DNA of 13,249 nt from Actinomycetota bacterium. GTDB lineage: Bacteria; Actinomycetota; Humimicrobiia; Humimicrobiales; Humimicrobiaceae. Made by a program: the position numbers and the translations under genes. Shown in pieces: positions 6,855-13,249 of this stretch. Below the pieces are notes generated by a model, which ran no database searches, had not been told where the DNA came from, and saw nothing but the letters and a program-made list of their open reading frames with translations. The DNA lies in the NCBI GenBank assembly GCA_018399435.1, contig JAGYOJ010000018.1, positions 1 through 13,249 of the forward strand, read 5' to 3'. Position 1 is the stretch's first letter; every line of letters begins with the position of its first letter.

Positions 6855-7340
6855 ATGTTTTATACATCAAATTTTGATACCAGGATTGGAAAACTTTATT
6901 ACCTGTGGGATAAAAGCTTTAGGGTAATTTTTTTAGGATTGGCTAATAATTACAAAATTTTTTTAGCCGGTAAGGGCAAAGGCCATGATTTTTTGCCTAA
7001 AAAATTTCTAAAGCTTGAAAAGGAAGTAAACTTTTACCTTTCCGGGAAATTAAAAAATTTTAGTATTGGCGTAAGCCTTAAAGGCTTTACAGTTTTTCAG
7101 AAAAAAGTATTAAAAACCCTAAAGGAAACTAAATATGGACAGAAAGTAAGCTATATGCAATTGGCAGATATGAGCGGTTTTCCAGGCACATATAGGGCTG
7201 TTGGAACCTGTATGGCCCATAATCCAACAATGATAATAATCCCCTGCCACAGGGTTATTAAAAGTGATGGCAGCATGGGAAATTTTAGTTCTGGAATAAA
7301 CTTAAAAAAGATGCTTTTAAAATTAGAGGGAAATGGCTAA
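6855..7340 (+). CDS. ogt: Methylated-DNA--[protein]-cysteine S-methyltransferase
   Basis: This is a suicide DNA-repair protein that moves the alkyl group from O6-alkylguanine to its own cysteine. The active site IIPCHRV is at 128-134 with C131 as acceptor. RAVGTCMAHNP (114-124) holds the arginine that enters the base stack and the binding-wing asparagine. The segment FTVFQKKVLKTLKETKYGQKVSY (78-100) is the helix-turn-helix entry typical of the family. Length 161 fits the Ogt type with a short N-terminal domain and no Ada-like regulatory part. The start at ATG 6855 is seven bases after the permease stop, with only a weak upstream AAGA, so it probably rides on the same transcript. Why a repair gene ends a corrinoid/metal run is unclear. 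Its last four bases overlap the end of the opposite-strand radical SAM gene. Confidence 0.92.
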   Translation: MFYTSNFDTRIGKLYYLWDKSFRVIFLGLANNYKIFLAGKGKGHDFLPKKFLKLEKEVNFYLSGKLKNFSIGVSLKGFTVFQKKVLKTLKETKYGQKVSYMQLADMSGFPGTYRAVGTCMAHNPTMIIIPCHRVIKSDGSMGNFSSGINLKKMLLKLEGNG

Positions 7341-8245
7341 CCCCAGAAAATATTTTTAGCAGCTTTTAGCGCCTCAATATTTAGTGCATATGACAATGAA
7401 ATCTCGCAATGTGCAGAATAACCGCAGTCCTTGCATGATATATTTCTGGTCCTGTTTTTAAGGTAACACCCATAATTTATGCTGCCATCTGGATCAATGC
7501 TTGAGACTAAAAAGTCAAAGCATTTCCAGCTATTGTCTTTCATTTTCTCTAAACAACTATATGAGTTAAGCACTTTATGGCCAGATTTTTTTAATTTTAT
7601 TAATTTTTCAAGAACCTTTCTTCTCTGAATTGAATTTAAGCATAAATTTTTTACATCAGGGAAGGGGTAAAAAAACTGTATAGTAATACCAAAAACCTTG
7701 TCTTCTAAAAATTTTATTAATTTACCTATTTCAGAATAATTCATGATATTTATGCAAATATTTACTATAATTTTCTTTAAATTTTTATTCTTTTCTATAT
7801 TGTCAATAATTTTTTCAAAACTTTTTCCCCTAATTTTATCATGCGTACCCTTTAGGCCATCAATGCTTATAAAATAAATATTAGGTTCTGCCTTGGATAA
7901 ATCTATGGTTGCATTTGTAGTAATACCTACAAAATAAAATAGGGATTTTGCATATTCTACAATCCGGGATATATTATTCCACAACAGGGGTTCACCGCCC
8001 TCAAATATCACTATTTTTACACCTTTCTGGGAAAGCTTGTCCAGTATTAATTTAGCCTGGCTAAATTCAAGGGAAGCAGCATTTTTATGCCTCCAGAAAG
8101 GGCAGTGGCTGCATTTAAGGTTACAATTATTTGTTAATTTAAAACCGCACAGTAATGGTGTCCTATATTTATCAGATATCCTTGATCTTATGGCATAGCT
8201 TAAGAAGTAATTTAGTTGTTTTAGCTTAGGAAAATTATATTTCAT
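7337..8245 (-). CDS. Radical SAM protein with SPASM-like C-terminal cysteines
   Basis: The 302-residue protein belongs to the radical SAM superfamily. The cluster motif CNLKCSHC (C41, C45, C48) binds the 4Fe-4S that cleaves S-adenosylmethionine, followed by FEGGEP (81-86) and SIDG (127-130). The C-terminal part has cysteines at 231, 242, 260, 271, 274 and 280. The arrangement C-x11-G-x5-C followed by C-x2-C-x5-C resembles a SPASM or twitch domain that carries auxiliary iron-sulfur clusters. Such proteins modify peptides, activate sulfatases or act on small molecules. No precursor peptide, sulfatase or maturation partner is adjacent, so the substrate is unknown. The ATG (8245-8243) has no Shine-Dalgarno site; a TATAAT on this strand at 8262-8257 would leave a leader of only a few bases. 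The stop codon overlaps the ogt stop. Confidence 0.85.
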   Translation of the reverse strand: MKYNFPKLKQLNYFLSYAIRSRISDKYRTPLLCGFKLTNNCNLKCSHCPFWRHKNAASLEFSQAKLILDKLSQKGVKIVIFEGGEPLLWNNISRIVEYAKSLFYFVGITTNATIDLSKAEPNIYFISIDGLKGTHDKIRGKSFEKIIDNIEKNKNLKKIIVNICINIMNYSEIGKLIKFLEDKVFGITIQFFYPFPDVKNLCLNSIQRRKVLEKLIKLKKSGHKVLNSYSCLEKMKDNSWKCFDFLVSSIDPDGSINYGCYLKNRTRNISCKDCGYSAHCEISLSYALNIEALKAAKNIFWG

Positions 8246-8256
8246 GGAGGTATTCT

Positions 8257-8262
8257 ATTATA
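8257..8262 (-). promoter_or_regulatory. Candidate -10 box for the radical SAM gene
   Basis: Read on the minus strand, TATAAT occurs at 8262-8257. Initiation would fall near 8250, about five bases before the ATG at 8245, implying a leaderless or nearly leaderless message. No good -35 is seen at the proper distance. The surrounding sequence is A/T-rich, so the box may be fortuitous. Confidence 0.35.
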
Positions 8263-8288
8263 TTAAAAAAAAAGTGTAAAATTCTAAA

Positions 8289-8317
8289 TTGATAATATTA
8301 CCTTCAAGCTTTATTAT
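8289..8317 (+). promoter_or_regulatory. Promoter of the small zinc-ribbon-like gene
   Basis: TTGATA (8289-8294) and TATTAT (8312-8317) are each one mismatch from the sigma-70/sigma-A consensus and are separated by the ideal 17 bases. Transcription would begin near 8324, some 25 bases before ATG 8349. That rules against a GTG start at 8322. Confidence 0.6.
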
Positions 8318-8348
8318 ATAAGTGGTATTTATTCAAATAAGGAGTTTT

Positions 8349-8645
8349 ATGAGTTTTTTAGATAAGTTAAAAAATTTTTTTGCAGTCCCTGAAGGGCCAG
8401 GGGCAAGTTTTATTACTTTTAAGGTAAAATGCAAGCAATGCGGGGAAATAATAGAAGTAAAGGCAAGAAAAACTAGCGATATTTCTAGAATATATACAGA
8501 AGAAGGGCCTTCTGGCGCTGCATACTTTTTAAGAAAAGAAATACTTGGAAATAATTGCAGTAATTTAATTTATGTAACTATGTATTTTGGTCCAAATTTT
8601 GATATTATTTCAAAGGATATTAGTGGGGGCAGTTTCATAGACTAG
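8349..8645 (+). CDS. Conserved-looking small protein with half zinc-ribbon (98 aa)
   Basis: I do not recognise a named family. The protein opens with an amphipathic helix (MSFLDKLKNFF), then a glycine/proline turn (PEGPGAS). A beta-rich part follows with CKQCGE (about 28-33) and a third cysteine in GNNCSN (about 67-72); YFLRKE (about 59-64) precedes it and GGSFID ends the chain. CxxC plus a later lone cysteine suggests a partial zinc ribbon, perhaps completed by dimerisation. The frame is open back to GTG 8322, but ATG 8349 has AAGGAG (8339-8344) at close spacing and lies after the likely transcription start, so I use it. It is divergent from the radical SAM gene and precedes glmU by 66 bases, where Bacillus has spoVG; it shows no resemblance to SpoVG. 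Confidence 0.75.
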   Translation: MSFLDKLKNFFAVPEGPGASFITFKVKCKQCGEIIEVKARKTSDISRIYTEEGPSGAAYFLRKEILGNNCSNLIYVTMYFGPNFDIISKDISGGSFID

Positions 8646-8670
8646 GGCTTTAGATAAAAAAATAAATATA

Positions 8671-8679
8671 TGTTAAAAT
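8671..8679 (+). promoter_or_regulatory. Candidate extended -10 promoter before glmU
   Basis: TGTTAAAAT at 8671-8679 fits an extended -10 (TG-n-TAAAAT). A poor -35 candidate, TTTAGA (8649-8654), is 19 bases away. Start of transcription would be near 8686, giving a leader of about 26 bases. Read-through from the upstream small gene is equally possible because no terminator is visible between them. Confidence 0.4.
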
Positions 8680-8711
8680 CTTAGGTTGCTTTATTAAAAA
8701 AAAATTTAAGG

Positions 8712-10061
8712 ATGGATATCAAAGATTTAAGTGTTATCATTCTTGCTGCAGGCAAAGGCACTAGAATGAAATCTTCCCAACCCAAAGTGTTACACCAAAT
8801 TTTTGGGAAGCCTATGATTTACTATATATTGAAAACCTGCTTAAGGCTTAGGCCTAAAAATATATTTACGGTTATTGGCTATAAGTCAGAGCTGGTAAAG
8901 AGCTATATAGAAAAAAACTTTCCTGACATTATTACTATTTTACAAGAAGAACAATTAGGTACAGGGCATGCGGTAAGCATTACAAAAAAGTTTAAAGCCA
9001 AAATGGGTAGGGACATCATAGTCCTAGCAGGCGATTGCCCGCTTTTAACTAATAAAACTTTAGAAAAATTAATAAATAAAAAACACAAAACAAAAAGCGA
9101 TGCCTCCCTTGTAAGTGCCGACATGGCGGACCCTAAAGGTTATGGCCGCATAATTAAAGACAGCGGGGGAAATGTTAAAGAAATAGTTGAAGAAGCCGAT
9201 GCCAGCGGTAAGCAAAAATTAATAACTGAGATCAACACTTCCATGTATTGTTTTGATAAAAATACCTTATTCGAGCTTATAACAAAAATAGATTCAGATA
9301 ATGCCCAGAATGAATATTACTTAACAGATGCTATTAAAAAAGTAGTATTAAAAGGGGGCAAAGTTGCTTCCCATAAGGTAGCTGACTTCTGGGAAGTTTT
9401 TGGAATAAATGATAGGGCCCAGTTGGCTAAAGCTGAAAAATTGATGAAAAGCAAGCATAACCAAAAACTTATGAAAGAAGGCGTTACTATAAGGGATCCA
9501 CAAAACTGTTATATTGACCCAGAGGCTGAAATCGCAAATGATGTTGTAATTGAACCCAACTGCTTTATAAATGGTAAAACAATAATTAAGAAAAATTGCA
9601 AGATTGGGCCATTTTGCCAGATTACCGGCTCTAGTATAGGGGAAGGCACAGAAATTAATGCTTCTATAATTATTGGTTCAAAAATTGGTAAAAATAATAT
9701 TATAGGCCCTTATAGCTATATTAGCCCAAATACAGTTACGGGCAATAAGGTAAAAATTGGCAGGTTTTGTGAAGTTAAAAAAGCAAAGATAGCCGCTGGA
9801 AGCAAAGTTTTTCATTTAAGCTATATGGGGGATACAGAAATTGGTTCCGGGGTAAATGTTGGAGCATCTTGTGTAACTGTAAATTATGACGGCTTTAGCA
9901 AGCATAAAACTATTATTGAAAATGATGTATCTATTGGGGCTGATACAATACTGATTGCCCCGGTAAGGGTTAAAAGGGGTTCAGTTATTGCTGCAGGTTC
10001 AGTTATAACAGGAGATGTTTCTAAAGATTCTTTAGCTGGTGAAGGGGAAAAGCAAATATAG
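8712..10061 (+). CDS. glmU: Bifunctional UDP-GlcNAc pyrophosphorylase / glucosamine-1-phosphate acetyltransferase
   Basis: GlmU makes UDP-N-acetylglucosamine for peptidoglycan in two cytoplasmic steps: acetylation of glucosamine-1-phosphate, then uridylyl transfer. The N-terminal pyrophosphorylase domain shows LAAGKGTRMKS (11-21) with PKVLH (24-28), QLGTGHA (81-87), the metal-binding D108 in GDCPLL, and EVFGIN (228-233). From about residue 262 a left-handed beta-helix of hexapeptide repeats (such as IGPFCQ and IGSKIG) forms the acetyltransferase. It keeps the catalytic histidine H368 in FHLSYMGD and NYDG (391-394). Length 449 is normal. The usual glycine before that histidine is phenylalanine (VFHLS), a mild deviation. 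The start ATG 8712 fits the family; its only purine-rich signal, TAAGGA, runs into the start codon, an unusually close spacing. Confidence 0.96.
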   Translation: MDIKDLSVIILAAGKGTRMKSSQPKVLHQIFGKPMIYYILKTCLRLRPKNIFTVIGYKSELVKSYIEKNFPDIITILQEEQLGTGHAVSITKKFKAKMGRDIIVLAGDCPLLTNKTLEKLINKKHKTKSDASLVSADMADPKGYGRIIKDSGGNVKEIVEEADASGKQKLITEINTSMYCFDKNTLFELITKIDSDNAQNEYYLTDAIKKVVLKGGKVASHKVADFWEVFGINDRAQLAKAEKLMKSKHNQKLMKEGVTIRDPQNCYIDPEAEIANDVVIEPNCFINGKTIIKKNCKIGPFCQITGSSIGEGTEINASIIIGSKIGKNNIIGPYSYISPNTVTGNKVKIGRFCEVKKAKIAAGSKVFHLSYMGDTEIGSGVNVGASCVTVNYDGFSKHKTIIENDVSIGADTILIAPVRVKRGSVIAAGSVITGDVSKDSLAGEGEKQI

Positions 10062-10101
10062 ATAATGGAGCTTTAAAATATAGGAAAAGAGGAGAAAATA
10101 A

Positions 10102-11070
10102 ATGAGGGATTACCCAACTAATAAGAGGATGATGATTTTTTCTGGTTCTTCAAATATCAATTTATCAAAAAAAATCGCAAAAGCTTTGGATATTAAATTA
10201 GGCAAAGTAACCAGGACAAAGTTTAAAAACGGGGAAATATATGTAAAATTTGATGAATCAGTTAGGGGCGCGGATGTTTTTATTGTCCAGACCTGCAGCC
10301 AGCCAGTTAATGATTATATAATGGAACTTCTCATAATGATAGATGCTCTTAAAAGGGCATCAGCCGGGATGATTAATGCAGTCATTCCGCATTATGGTTA
10401 TGCAAGGCAAGACAAAAAAGCTGAAGGCAGGGAGCCAATTACAGCAAAATTGGTTGCAGACCTTCTTTCAACTGCCGGCTTAGATAGATTGATAGTTGTA
10501 GATCTCCATACTGCTACCATACAAGGGTTTTTTGACATACCTGTTGACCATATAACAGCCATCCCTATAATAGCTAAATATTTTAGAAAAAAAGATTTAA
10601 AAAATGGTGTAATTGTAAGCCCTGATGTTGGAGGGGTAAAAAGGGCAAGCATCCTGGCAAGGCAAATGCATTACCCATTAGCAATTTTTGACAAAAGAAG
10701 GCCTGCTCAAAATGTAGCAAAAGTTGAACACCTTGTAGGGGATGTCAAAGGAAGGGACGTTATAATTTTTGATGATATGATAGATACTGGCGGAACTTTA
10801 ATAGAAGCAATTGAAATGCTTATAAGGGAGGGAGCTAGAAAAGTTTATGCTGCAGCGACCCATCCAATTTTTTCTGATGATGCAATTAGCAGTTTAGAGA
10901 GTTCGAAAGCTGAAGAAGTAGTGGTGGTTGATACTTTGCCTATAAATAAGGAATATAGCCCGGAGAGAATTAAAGTGGTGTCAGTGGCCCCACTGCTTGC
11001 AAAAACTATAAAAAAAGTTTATTATTGCAAGTCTGTAAGCGAATTATTTAAAGGTGAAAATTTAGTATAA
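10102..11070 (+). CDS. prs: Ribose-phosphate pyrophosphokinase (PRPP synthetase, class I)
   Basis: It transfers pyrophosphate from ATP to ribose-5-phosphate, yielding PRPP for purine, pyrimidine, histidine, tryptophan and NAD synthesis. Class I motifs are complete: FKNGE (41-45) near the ATP site, HYGYARQDKKAEGRE (97-111), VVDLHTATIQGFF (132-144), SPDVGGVKRA (173-182), KRRP (198-201) and the PRPP loop FDDMIDTGGTL (223-233). The 322 residues are close to the family norm. ATHPIFS (252-258) replaces the commoner ATHG-LS. An excellent Shine-Dalgarno site, AGAGGAG (10088-10094), is seven bases before ATG 10102. The gene lies 40 bases after glmU and 18 before the L25 gene, consistent with one operon. 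Confidence 0.97.
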   Translation: MRDYPTNKRMMIFSGSSNINLSKKIAKALDIKLGKVTRTKFKNGEIYVKFDESVRGADVFIVQTCSQPVNDYIMELLIMIDALKRASAGMINAVIPHYGYARQDKKAEGREPITAKLVADLLSTAGLDRLIVVDLHTATIQGFFDIPVDHITAIPIIAKYFRKKDLKNGVIVSPDVGGVKRASILARQMHYPLAIFDKRRPAQNVAKVEHLVGDVKGRDVIIFDDMIDTGGTLIEAIEMLIREGARKVYAAATHPIFSDDAISSLESSKAEEVVVVDTLPINKEYSPERIKVVSVAPLLAKTIKKVYYCKSVSELFKGENLV

Positions 11071-11088
11071 AGGGTAGGTGTAATATTA

Positions 11089-11796
11089 ATGGAAACATTA
11101 GAATTATCAGTAGAGCAAAGAGATAAAAAAGAATTGAAAAATAATGCTTCAAGGCGCCTGAGAAGGGCTGATTTTATTCCAGCTGTATTATATGGCCTTA
11201 AAAAAGGCCCGGTAAGCATAAAAGTAGATGCAAAGATGCTTAAAGAAATTTTAAGGCAAAAGGGAACATTAAATTTAATTTTTGATATATCTATTAATGG
11301 TTCTAAGAAAAAAGAGTCTGTGATATTAAAAGACATACAAAGGGATCCAATTTCCAGGGATTTTTTACATCTTGATTTTCTGAGAATTGAAATGGAAAAA
11401 GAAGTTGAAACTTCAGTGCCTCTTGAAATTGTGAACACCGATATTGCTATAGGGGTAAAAGAAGAAGGCGGTGTAATCCAACACAGTTTAAGGGAATTGC
11501 ATATTTCATGCTTGCCAAAGGATATACCTGGAAGCGTAAAATTTGATATTCAGGAATTAACAATAGGCGATTCTGTAAAAGTTGAAGATCTGGAAGTAGA
11601 AGTTGAAGTAAAAATACTTAATGACCCTAATGAAATTGTAGCATCTATTATACATCCTTCTCAATTAATTGAGGAAGAAGAGGAAGAAGAAGAAATAGAA
11701 GAAGAACCCGAAATTATTGGAAAGGAAAAGGAAGAAGAAGCTCCTGTTGCAGAAGAAGAAGCAGCAGAGCCCAAAGAAACTTCAAAAGAAGATTAA
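11089..11796 (+). CDS. rplY: Large ribosomal subunit protein bL25 (general stress protein Ctc type)
   Basis: This is a 5S rRNA-binding protein of the large ribosomal subunit, long CTC form. Residues 1-95 are the L25 core (SRRLRRADFIPAVLYG at 21-36, and VILKDIQRDPISRDFLHLDFLR at 78-99). Residues 100-190 form the TL5/CTC beta domain (VPLEIVN at 110-116, LPKDIPGSVKFDI at 142-154). From 195 onward the chain becomes a glutamate-rich tail of about 40 residues with almost no hydrophobic content, clearly disordered and strongly acidic. Such acidic extensions are common in this family. AGGTG (11076-11080) is eight bases before ATG 11089. The position between prs and pth is the conserved one seen in Bacillus, where the gene is called ctc. 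Confidence 0.94.
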   Translation: METLELSVEQRDKKELKNNASRRLRRADFIPAVLYGLKKGPVSIKVDAKMLKEILRQKGTLNLIFDISINGSKKKESVILKDIQRDPISRDFLHLDFLRIEMEKEVETSVPLEIVNTDIAIGVKEEGGVIQHSLRELHISCLPKDIPGSVKFDIQELTIGDSVKVEDLEVEVEVKILNDPNEIVASIIHPSQLIEEEEEEEEIEEEPEIIGKEKEEEAPVAEEEAAEPKETSKED

Positions 11797-11807
11797 TACT
11801 TTTAATC

Positions 11808-12362
11808 ATGTTATTAGTAGTAGGTTTGGGTAATCCGGGAGTAAAATATGCACAAAACAGGCATAATATTGGATTTATGGTAGTCGATGCTTTTGTTGAA
11901 AATTTTAGGAGGGCTTCAAGATTCAATAAGTTTAACTCAGAACTAATCCAGTTAAAATATGATAAAAAAATTCTCTTATTGGTTAAGCCTTTAACTTACA
12001 TGAATAATGCCGGTTCTGCAGTTGCTGCCGTATTATCGAATTATAAAGAAATTGAATCTATAATTATTATCCACGATGACCTTGACATTGAATTTGGGAA
12101 AATAAAGCTTAAGGCAAATGGCGGCACTGCAGGGCATAATGGGCTCAAATCTATCGTTGAGGCTATCGGGAACCCTGATTTTGACAGATTGAGAATTGGG
12201 ATTGGCAGGCCTCCCGGGAGGAAAAAACCCTCAATTTTTGTCCTTGAAGATTTTCCTAAAAATGATAAAGAGGAATTAGAATTTATAAAAATTGATGCAG
12301 TTAGAGCATTAAAAGATTATATAGAGCATGGCATTGGCTTTGCGATGAACAAATATAATTAA
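11808..12362 (+). CDS. pth: Peptidyl-tRNA hydrolase
   Basis: It cleaves the ester bond of peptidyl-tRNAs that drop off the ribosome, recycling tRNA. The 184 residues start MLLVVGLGNPG with N9 in the GLGNPG motif (6-11). NRHNIGFMV (17-25) holds the catalytic histidine H19, and KPLTYMNNAG (60-69 region) the substrate-binding asparagines. HDDLDIEFGKIKLK (89-102) contains the activating aspartate D93, and GGTAGHNGLKSI (105-116) the tRNA-contacting GHNGL. Length is typical and no residue is missing. The start ATG 11808 is 11 bases after the L25 stop; no Shine-Dalgarno site is evident, so translation may be coupled to the upstream gene. Confidence 0.96.
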   Translation: MLLVVGLGNPGVKYAQNRHNIGFMVVDAFVENFRRASRFNKFNSELIQLKYDKKILLLVKPLTYMNNAGSAVAAVLSNYKEIESIIIIHDDLDIEFGKIKLKANGGTAGHNGLKSIVEAIGNPDFDRLRIGIGRPPGRKKPSIFVLEDFPKNDKEELEFIKIDAVRALKDYIEHGIGFAMNKYN

Positions 12363-12410
12363 TTTAACCTCCAAGACATTTATACTAAATTAAGCTAATT
12401 TGGTGATATT

Positions 12411-13249
12411 GTGATTTTAAATCTATTTTGCCAGCACAAACAATGGGATGAATTCCTAAAAAAGTTAGAAAGCAAGGGACCATTTGATACAATTATTGAT
12501 GAAGACGTTTGGCCATTTATTATTGCTGCTATCCACCGCAGCAATTTCTGCCCAACATTAGTAGTTGCTTCAACCCTAGACAGGACAATAGAATTAAGAA
12601 AAGAAGTAGCCAATCTAATAAGCAATAAGGTTTACAGCTTTAAAAGCTTGGGAAGCAGCATATTTTTTAAAAATAAGGCTCCGGATATTATAAATATTTC
12701 AGAACGTTTGCAAGTTATTAGAAAAATTACTAATTACAATAAAAAATCACCTTTTTTAATTATCTCAAGCATAAATTCTTTTTTAAATTTAATGGATCCA
12801 AATAAGCTTGGCAAGGCTAAAGTATTAAATATAGAAAAAGGGGGAAAAATAGATAGAAATAAATTAATATCAAAGCTTGCCCACATGGGTTATGAACGGG
12901 TAAATATGGTTTATGATAGAGGGGAATTTAGCGTAAGGGGTTCACTAATAGATATATATGAGCTGACAACTATAAATCCTATAAGAATTGATTTTTTTGG
13001 CGATGAGATATCTAATATTTATAGTTTTGATCCTATTAGCCAAAAGGCATTAAAAAAGAAAAGCAAGTTGTCATTATTTCCGAATGTTAACCCTTGGGAG
13101 ATTAAAGAGGATGGGGAATATATAAGTTTTATTGATTTTTTAAAATCACAGATTAAAAAATTTAATTTAATAATATGCGATCCATTAGAATCCCAAATAA
13201 AATTAAAAAGCGATATATTAGAGATAAAGAAAATCAAAAAGAAAACAAG
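12411..13249 (+). CDS. mfd: Transcription-repair coupling factor, N-terminal part (runs off window)
   Basis: Mfd displaces RNA polymerase stalled at lesions and recruits UvrA. Only the N-terminal 279 codons are in the window; the frame is open to the right edge. The segment HMGYERVNMVYDRGEFSVRG, followed by SLIDIYEL and then NPIRIDFFGDEI and FDPISQ (about residues 160-210), is the diagnostic UvrB-homology block shared by Mfd and UvrB. The gene order after pth supports Mfd over UvrB. The frame opens after TAA 12396-12398 and has no ATG before strong homology, so GTG 12411 is the likely start, with a modest GGTG at 12402-12405. The helicase and translocase motifs are beyond the window. The segment 20-110 is only weakly recognisable, as expected for this domain. 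Confidence 0.93.
   Translation, partial: MILNLFCQHKQWDEFLKKLESKGPFDTIIDEDVWPFIIAAIHRSNFCPTLVVASTLDRTIELRKEVANLISNKVYSFKSLGSSIFFKNKAPDIINISERLQVIRKITNYNKKSPFLIISSINSFLNLMDPNKLGKAKVLNIEKGGKIDRNKLISKLAHMGYERVNMVYDRGEFSVRGSLIDIYELTTINPIRIDFFGDEISNIYSFDPISQKALKKKSKLSLFPNVNPWEIKEDGEYISFIDFLKSQIKKFNLIICDPLESQIKLKSDILEIKKIKKKT

Noticed and set aside
8322..8348. Upstream GTG start adding nine residues to the 98-residue protein
   Set aside because: The likely transcription start is near 8324, and the strong AAGGAG sits inside this extension, serving ATG 8349.
11022..11438. Minus-strand open frame of 138 codons spanning the end of prs and the start of the L25 gene
   Set aside because: It overlaps two well-supported genes and the intergenic Shine-Dalgarno site. 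Its translated sequence is unlike any family I know.
11670..11796. GAA/GAG-rich stretch at the end of the L25 gene as a DNA repeat
   Set aside because: It encodes the acidic tail in frame, a common property of CTC-type L25 proteins. The repeat units are irregular and need no separate explanation.

Overview
The window is a densely packed, visibly AT-rich bacterial chromosome segment. Bacterial features include Shine-Dalgarno sites, a cobalamin riboswitch with an intrinsic terminator, and the gene order glmU-prs-L25/Ctc-pth-mfd. That order is well known from Firmicutes such as Bacillus and occurs in other phyla. Codon use favours AGG/AGA, ATA and A/T-ending codons throughout. I see no insertion sequence, prophage, CRISPR, tRNA or rRNA. 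The sequence alone does not fix the phylum; a low-GC Firmicutes-like or deep-branching anaerobic lineage is a reasonable guess.

Layout. (1) Positions 3-152 hold the 3' end of an unidentified gene. (2) Positions 153-576 are non-coding and contain a cobalamin aptamer (301-435) followed by a Rho-independent terminator (492-516) and a matching antiterminator segment (464-470). (3) Positions 577-7340 are a tightly spaced plus-strand run: BtuC-type permease, BtuD-type ATPase with an extra C-terminal domain, cobyric acid synthase CobQ, corrinoid adenosyltransferase CobO, a 63-residue cysteine-rich protein (DUF6485-like), a ZnuC-like ATPase, a ZnuB-like permease and an O6-alkylguanine-DNA alkyltransferase. 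(4) A radical SAM gene (8245-7337) is on the minus strand, and its stop codon interlocks with the end of the alkyltransferase gene. (5) A divergent intergenic region carries a good promoter for a 98-residue zinc-ribbon-like protein. (6) Positions 8712-13249 are the housekeeping block glmU, prs, L25/Ctc, pth and the start of mfd, which runs off the window.

How the genes work together. The first four genes form a corrinoid import and salvage module. BtuCD brings corrinoid in, CobO adds the adenosyl ligand and CobQ amidates the ring side chains to cobyric acid. The riboswitch should shut the run off when cobalamin is plentiful. The run continues without an obvious break into a Zn/Mn-type ABC transporter, so this metal importer may also fall under B12 control. 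Neither transporter has its solute-binding protein here. The second block supplies UDP-GlcNAc, PRPP, a ribosomal protein, peptidyl-tRNA recycling and transcription-coupled repair.

The most interesting items are the C-terminal domain fused to the BtuD-like ATPase, the B12-operon linkage of the cysteine-rich small protein and Znu-like transporter, and the small zinc-ribbon-like protein. I see no clear case for a wholly new multi-gene system.
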